Source: CAYVDH01 sp964450355 (GTDB taxonomy: Bacteria; Bacteroidota; Bacteroidia; NS11-12g; UBA955). From it: a stretch of 26,074 nt of DNA. Shown in pieces: positions 24,183 to 26,074 of the stretch. The number at the start of each line of letters is the position of its first letter. Within the stretch, counting starts at the first letter, position 1. Where the stretch lies: contig CAYVDH010000026.1 of assembly GCA_964450355.1 (NCBI GenBank), forward strand, positions 1 through 26,074, given 5' to 3'. The position numbers were made by a program, and so were the translations under genes. The notes below the pieces were generated by a model, which had not been told where the DNA came from, did not search any database, and saw only the letters and a list, made by a program, of their open reading frames with translations.

Positions 24183-24875
24183 TTAAAATAAACAAAGAAA
24201 CGATCTATCTAAAATGATGATTTTTTTATGATCTAAATCTATCAAGTGTTCATCTTTTAGCTCTGTTAAAACCCTGATTGCAGTTTCTCTGGTGGTACCC
24301 GACAAATTGGCTAACTCTTCTCTAGAAACAATCACATCTATTGTTTTACCATCGTGTTCAAACCCATAACAATCGATTAATAAATTTAGGCTTTGAATGA
24401 TTTTATCCCTTGAATTGCTTTGAGCTATAATAGTTGTCCTAGTTTCTGATTCTTTGAGTTCCCTTGCTAACAATTGAAGAATTTGAAAGGATAAATTTGT
24501 ATTCTTTTTCACCAATTGAACAAATGTACTACGTGGAATAAAACAAATGTTGGTATCCTCTAATGCATATGCTGAACATGAAAATGTATCTTCACCAAGT
24601 ATTGCTCTATGCCCCATGATGTCTGACCCCTTAGCTAAATGTAATATTATTTCTTTGCCATCATTCCCTAATTGTGCAATTTTGACTTTCCCTTCTTGTA
24701 TGCAATACAATCCTCTTGGCACTGTACCTTCTTGAAATATTTGTTGTCCTTTTTTAAAATGCAATTGATTTTTTTCACTGAACAAAAACTCTTTGTCTGT
24801 TTCTGCAAGTTCACGAAACAATGAGTTTGATTTCCATTTGCATTCGTTACAATTGATAGGGTTATCGCATTTCAT
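24183..24875 (-). CDS. Crp/Fnr family transcription regulator with N-terminal cysteines
   Basis: 230 residues from ATG 24875. A cyclic-nucleotide-binding-type beta-roll (about 35-120: FKKGQQIFQEGTVPRGLYCIQEGKVKIAQ) is joined by a long helix (about 122-150) to a winged helix (about 180-225). Cysteines at 3, 9 and 12 (C-x5-C-x2-C) precede it, and Cys111 (NICFIP) aligns with FNR Cys122 (MVCEIP). The position of FNR Cys29 is a Ser here. The helix TTRETAIRVL has Arg196, Glu197 and Arg201 spaced as CRP Arg180, Glu181 and Arg185, predicting TGTGA half-sites. The longer frame up to 25124 is rejected: it adds 83 residues unlike any Crp and runs through the divergent promoters. Confidence 0.88.
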   Translation of the reverse strand: MKCDNPINCNECKWKSNSLFRELAETDKEFLFSEKNQLHFKKGQQIFQEGTVPRGLYCIQEGKVKIAQLGNDGKEIILHLAKGSDIMGHRAILGEDTFSCSAYALEDTNICFIPRSTFVQLVKKNTNLSFQILQLLARELKESETRTTIIAQSNSRDKIIQSLNLLIDCYGFEHDGKTIDVIVSREELANLSGTTRETAIRVLTELKDEHLIDLDHKKIIILDRSFLCLF

Positions 24876-24896
24876 CAGTTTTTGAGTTTTACCTAA

Positions 24897-24904
24897 CAAA
24901 ATTA
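24897..24904 (-). promoter_or_regulatory. -7 box of the Crp/Fnr gene
   Basis: The minus strand reads TAATTTTG, a perfect TAnnTTTG, ending 21 bases before the ATG at 24875. A TTTG lies 23 bases upstream (TTG on the minus strand at 24928-24930). This supports the short start. Confidence 0.5.
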
Positions 24905-24993
24905 ATAAAAAAGCTTTAAATAAAAAACAAAGCCATATGAATTGACGTATTATAATTGATGTATTGCATGCGTATATAATTAAACCAAAAGTG

Positions 24994-25001
24994 TATATTT
25001 G
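24994..25001 (+). promoter_or_regulatory. -7 box in front of a 28-codon ORF
   Basis: TATATTTG is a perfect TAnnTTTG, 4 bases before the ATG at 25006. The nearest TTG (24964-24966) is 27 bases upstream, too far for a good -33 element. Confidence 0.4.
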
Positions 25002-25005
25002 AGAT

Positions 25006-25092
25006 ATGAAAAAATTATTGATAACTATTATTTCGACTTTTCCAATGTATTCTTTTATTAAAAAAATGGTGTCAACGGCTTGGTTTACATAA
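25006..25092 (+). CDS. Possible 28-residue small protein
   Basis: ATG to TAA encodes 28 residues starting MKKLLITIISTF and ending VSTAWFT. The start resembles a signal peptide or a single membrane helix. It follows a perfect -7 box and lies 22 bases before the lipoprotein gene on the same strand. It may be a membrane microprotein, an upstream leader ORF or the remnant of a decayed lipoprotein gene. Nothing but position and promoter supports it. Confidence 0.3.
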   Translation: MKKLLITIISTFPMYSFIKKMVSTAWFT

Positions 25093-25110
25093 ATATATTT
25101 TTTAGTATTG
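25080..25110 (+). promoter_or_regulatory. Promoter of the small lipoprotein gene
   Basis: TTG (25080-25082), a 20-base spacer and TAGTATTG (25103-25110, one mismatch to TAnnTTTG) repeat the geometry of the AAA ATPase promoter. The box ends 4 bases before the ATG at 25115, so the mRNA is probably leaderless. Confidence 0.45.
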
Positions 25111-25114
25111 CAAT

Positions 25115-25519
25115 ATGAAAACACTTTTAATTATATTTACAATTGCATCTACTTTAATTATAAGTTGTAAGAAAAATAATAACAATAATAATAATTCAAA
25201 CACACAAACAAGTTTAATAAATCCGCCTCAACAATATTGGGGTGATTATTATAGTAAAACATCTTGGGGAACATATTCTTTAATTGCAACTATTTCTAAA
25301 GATGATGTTGTGTATATTAGAGAAAGTTTATCATTAAAATATAAAAATCATGGTTTAGCTGAATCAATTGGCAATCAATACATTTTGACAACTACTTTTA
25401 GCGCATCTCCTCAAATTGGAGATTTTCACAAATACACTATCACAACATTAACTGATTCAACAATTAGGTTTGAAGCAAAACAAAATGGTATTACAAAATG
25501 GGAGCTGATTAAAAAATAA
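25115..25519 (+). CDS. Small lipoprotein of unknown function
   Basis: 134 residues. The N-terminus is a lipoprotein signal (MKTLLIIFTIASTLIISC) with Cys18 as the lipidation site. An Asn-rich linker (seven Asn in a row, encoded by AAT/AAC triplets near 25174-25196) follows. The mature part (about 35-134) alternates short beta-like stretches (GTYSLIATIS, DFHKYTITTLTDSTIRFEA) and ends KWELIKK, which resembles small lipocalin-like or calycin-type lipoproteins of Bacteroidota, but I cannot name the family. Lys residues after the Cys rather than an acidic surface-export signal make a periplasmic location as likely as the surface. Confidence 0.75.
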   Translation: MKTLLIIFTIASTLIISCKKNNNNNNNSNTQTSLINPPQQYWGDYYSKTSWGTYSLIATISKDDVVYIRESLSLKYKNHGLAESIGNQYILTTTFSASPQIGDFHKYTITTLTDSTIRFEAKQNGITKWELIKK

Positions 25520-25523
25520 ATTT

Positions 25524-26074
25524 ATGAAAATAATAGGACATATTTTAATTTTTGCAGGTGTAATGAATATCATACAAAGTATTGCAAAAGATTCAAGTAG
25601 TTCAAATAATCCTTTAGAAAGGGCAGCATTTGGATTTTTTTTTATAGTTGTTGGTGTGATAATTTATTTTATTGTATATCGTAAAAACGAATCAACTAAT
25701 TTGAATTCAAGAAACATAGAATTAATCAAAACATATAATTCATTTACTAGAAACGAAAAAATTGCGATAATAATGCTTTTGACTATAATTACTAAAAAAT
25801 CTATTGAAAAAAGAACTAAAGAAATTTACATTTCACAATTAATTAAATTATTTACATTATCTGAAATTGAAATAAAAAACGCTATGAAAATTGACGTTTT
25901 ATCATATACTGAGTTTATTCAATTTAATTTAATAAATATAGTTGGATTAAAAAAGAAATTATTAATGTGCATTGCAACAGATTTAGTTTTTAAAGCTGGT
26001 GTCCCAAATGAGTTTGATTATGAAATCACTATTACAGCTTTTAATAACTTTGCTTATATTGATGAAGATTCTTT
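25524..26074 (+). CDS. Unknown membrane protein with cytoplasmic-type C-terminal domain (3' partial)
   Basis: The frame opens at ATG 25524, 4 bases after the lipoprotein stop, and is open to the window edge (183 codons seen). Hydrophobic segments at about 4-20 and 36-53 (GFFFIVVGVIIYFIVY) suggest a two-helix membrane anchor, followed by a Lys/Glu/Ile-rich, probably helical domain (SRNIELIKTYNSFTRNEKIAII, KKSIEKRTKEIYISQLIKLF). The helical part loosely recalls TerB-like domains, but no motif proves it. Tight spacing suggests an operon with the lipoprotein. Confidence 0.6.
   Translation, partial: MKIIGHILIFAGVMNIIQSIAKDSSSSNNPLERAAFGFFFIVVGVIIYFIVYRKNESTNLNSRNIELIKTYNSFTRNEKIAIIMLLTIITKKSIEKRTKEIYISQLIKLFTLSEIEIKNAMKIDVLSYTEFIQFNLINIVGLKKKLLMCIATDLVFKAGVPNEFDYEITITAFNNFAYIDEDS

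Noticed and set aside
24876..25124. An 83-residue N-terminal extension of the Crp/Fnr protein
   Set aside because: It is hydrophobic and unlike Crp/Fnr proteins, overlaps the 28-codon ORF and two opposite-strand promoters, and lies upstream of a perfect -7 box for the shorter start.

Overview
The window looks like the chromosome of an aerobic member of the Bacteroidota. The evidence is the low GC content, a type IX secretion C-terminal domain, outer-membrane barrel proteins with CarboxypepD_reg-like N-termini, no Shine-Dalgarno sequences that I could see, and several boxes matching the Bacteroidota -7 promoter element TAnnTTTG a few bases before start codons. No rRNA, tRNA, CRISPR array, insertion sequence or origin was recognised. 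The longest stretch without a gene is about 240 bases.

Layout. (1) 1-2794: 3' part of a secreted right-handed beta-helix protein with a T9SS sorting domain. (2) 2795-4471: a duplicated palindromic promoter region and a stand-alone AAA ATPase fused to a PD-(D/E)xK-like DUF234 domain. (3) 4477-5199, minus: TcdA-type tRNA-modifying enzyme. (4) 5299-11639, plus: two tandem paralogous outer-membrane barrel proteins and a small predicted outer-membrane protein. (5) 11650-14097, minus: a secreted protein with two FGE-sulfatase (SUMF1-fold) domains and a membrane-anchored GH25 lysozyme. (6) 14150-24054, minus: ten genes for eight enzymes, all of families that use O2 as a substrate. They are persulfide dioxygenase-rhodanese, homogentisate dioxygenase, 4-hydroxyphenylpyruvate dioxygenase, 3-hydroxyanthranilate dioxygenase, kynurenine monooxygenase, a fatty acid desaturase, tryptophan 2,3-dioxygenase and PaaABC. 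(7) 24183-24875, minus: a Crp/Fnr regulator. (8) 25006-26074, plus: a tiny ORF, a small lipoprotein and the 5' part of an unknown membrane protein.

How the genes fit together. Region 6 touches at least three catabolic routes (tryptophan to quinolinate, tyrosine via homogentisate, phenylacetyl-CoA) plus sulfane-sulfur oxidation and lipid desaturation, yet it carries only their O2-consuming steps. Kynurenine formamidase, kynureninase, maleylacetoacetate isomerase, fumarylacetoacetase and the other Paa enzymes are absent from the window. From 3-hydroxyanthranilate dioxygenase to paaC the genes overlap or are separated by at most 17 bases.

Upstream sits a Crp/Fnr protein with N-terminal cysteines, a cysteine aligning with Cys122 of E. 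coli FNR, and a CRP-type RETxxR recognition helix. Between it and the first oxygenase gene lies a perfect TGTGA-N6-TCACA palindrome, the half-site such a helix is expected to read. I infer a genome neighbourhood organised around O2 availability rather than around one pathway. Other oddities are a 13-copy heptamer array in the hydroxyphenylpyruvate dioxygenase leader and a two-copy 14-mer in front of the hydroxyanthranilate dioxygenase gene.
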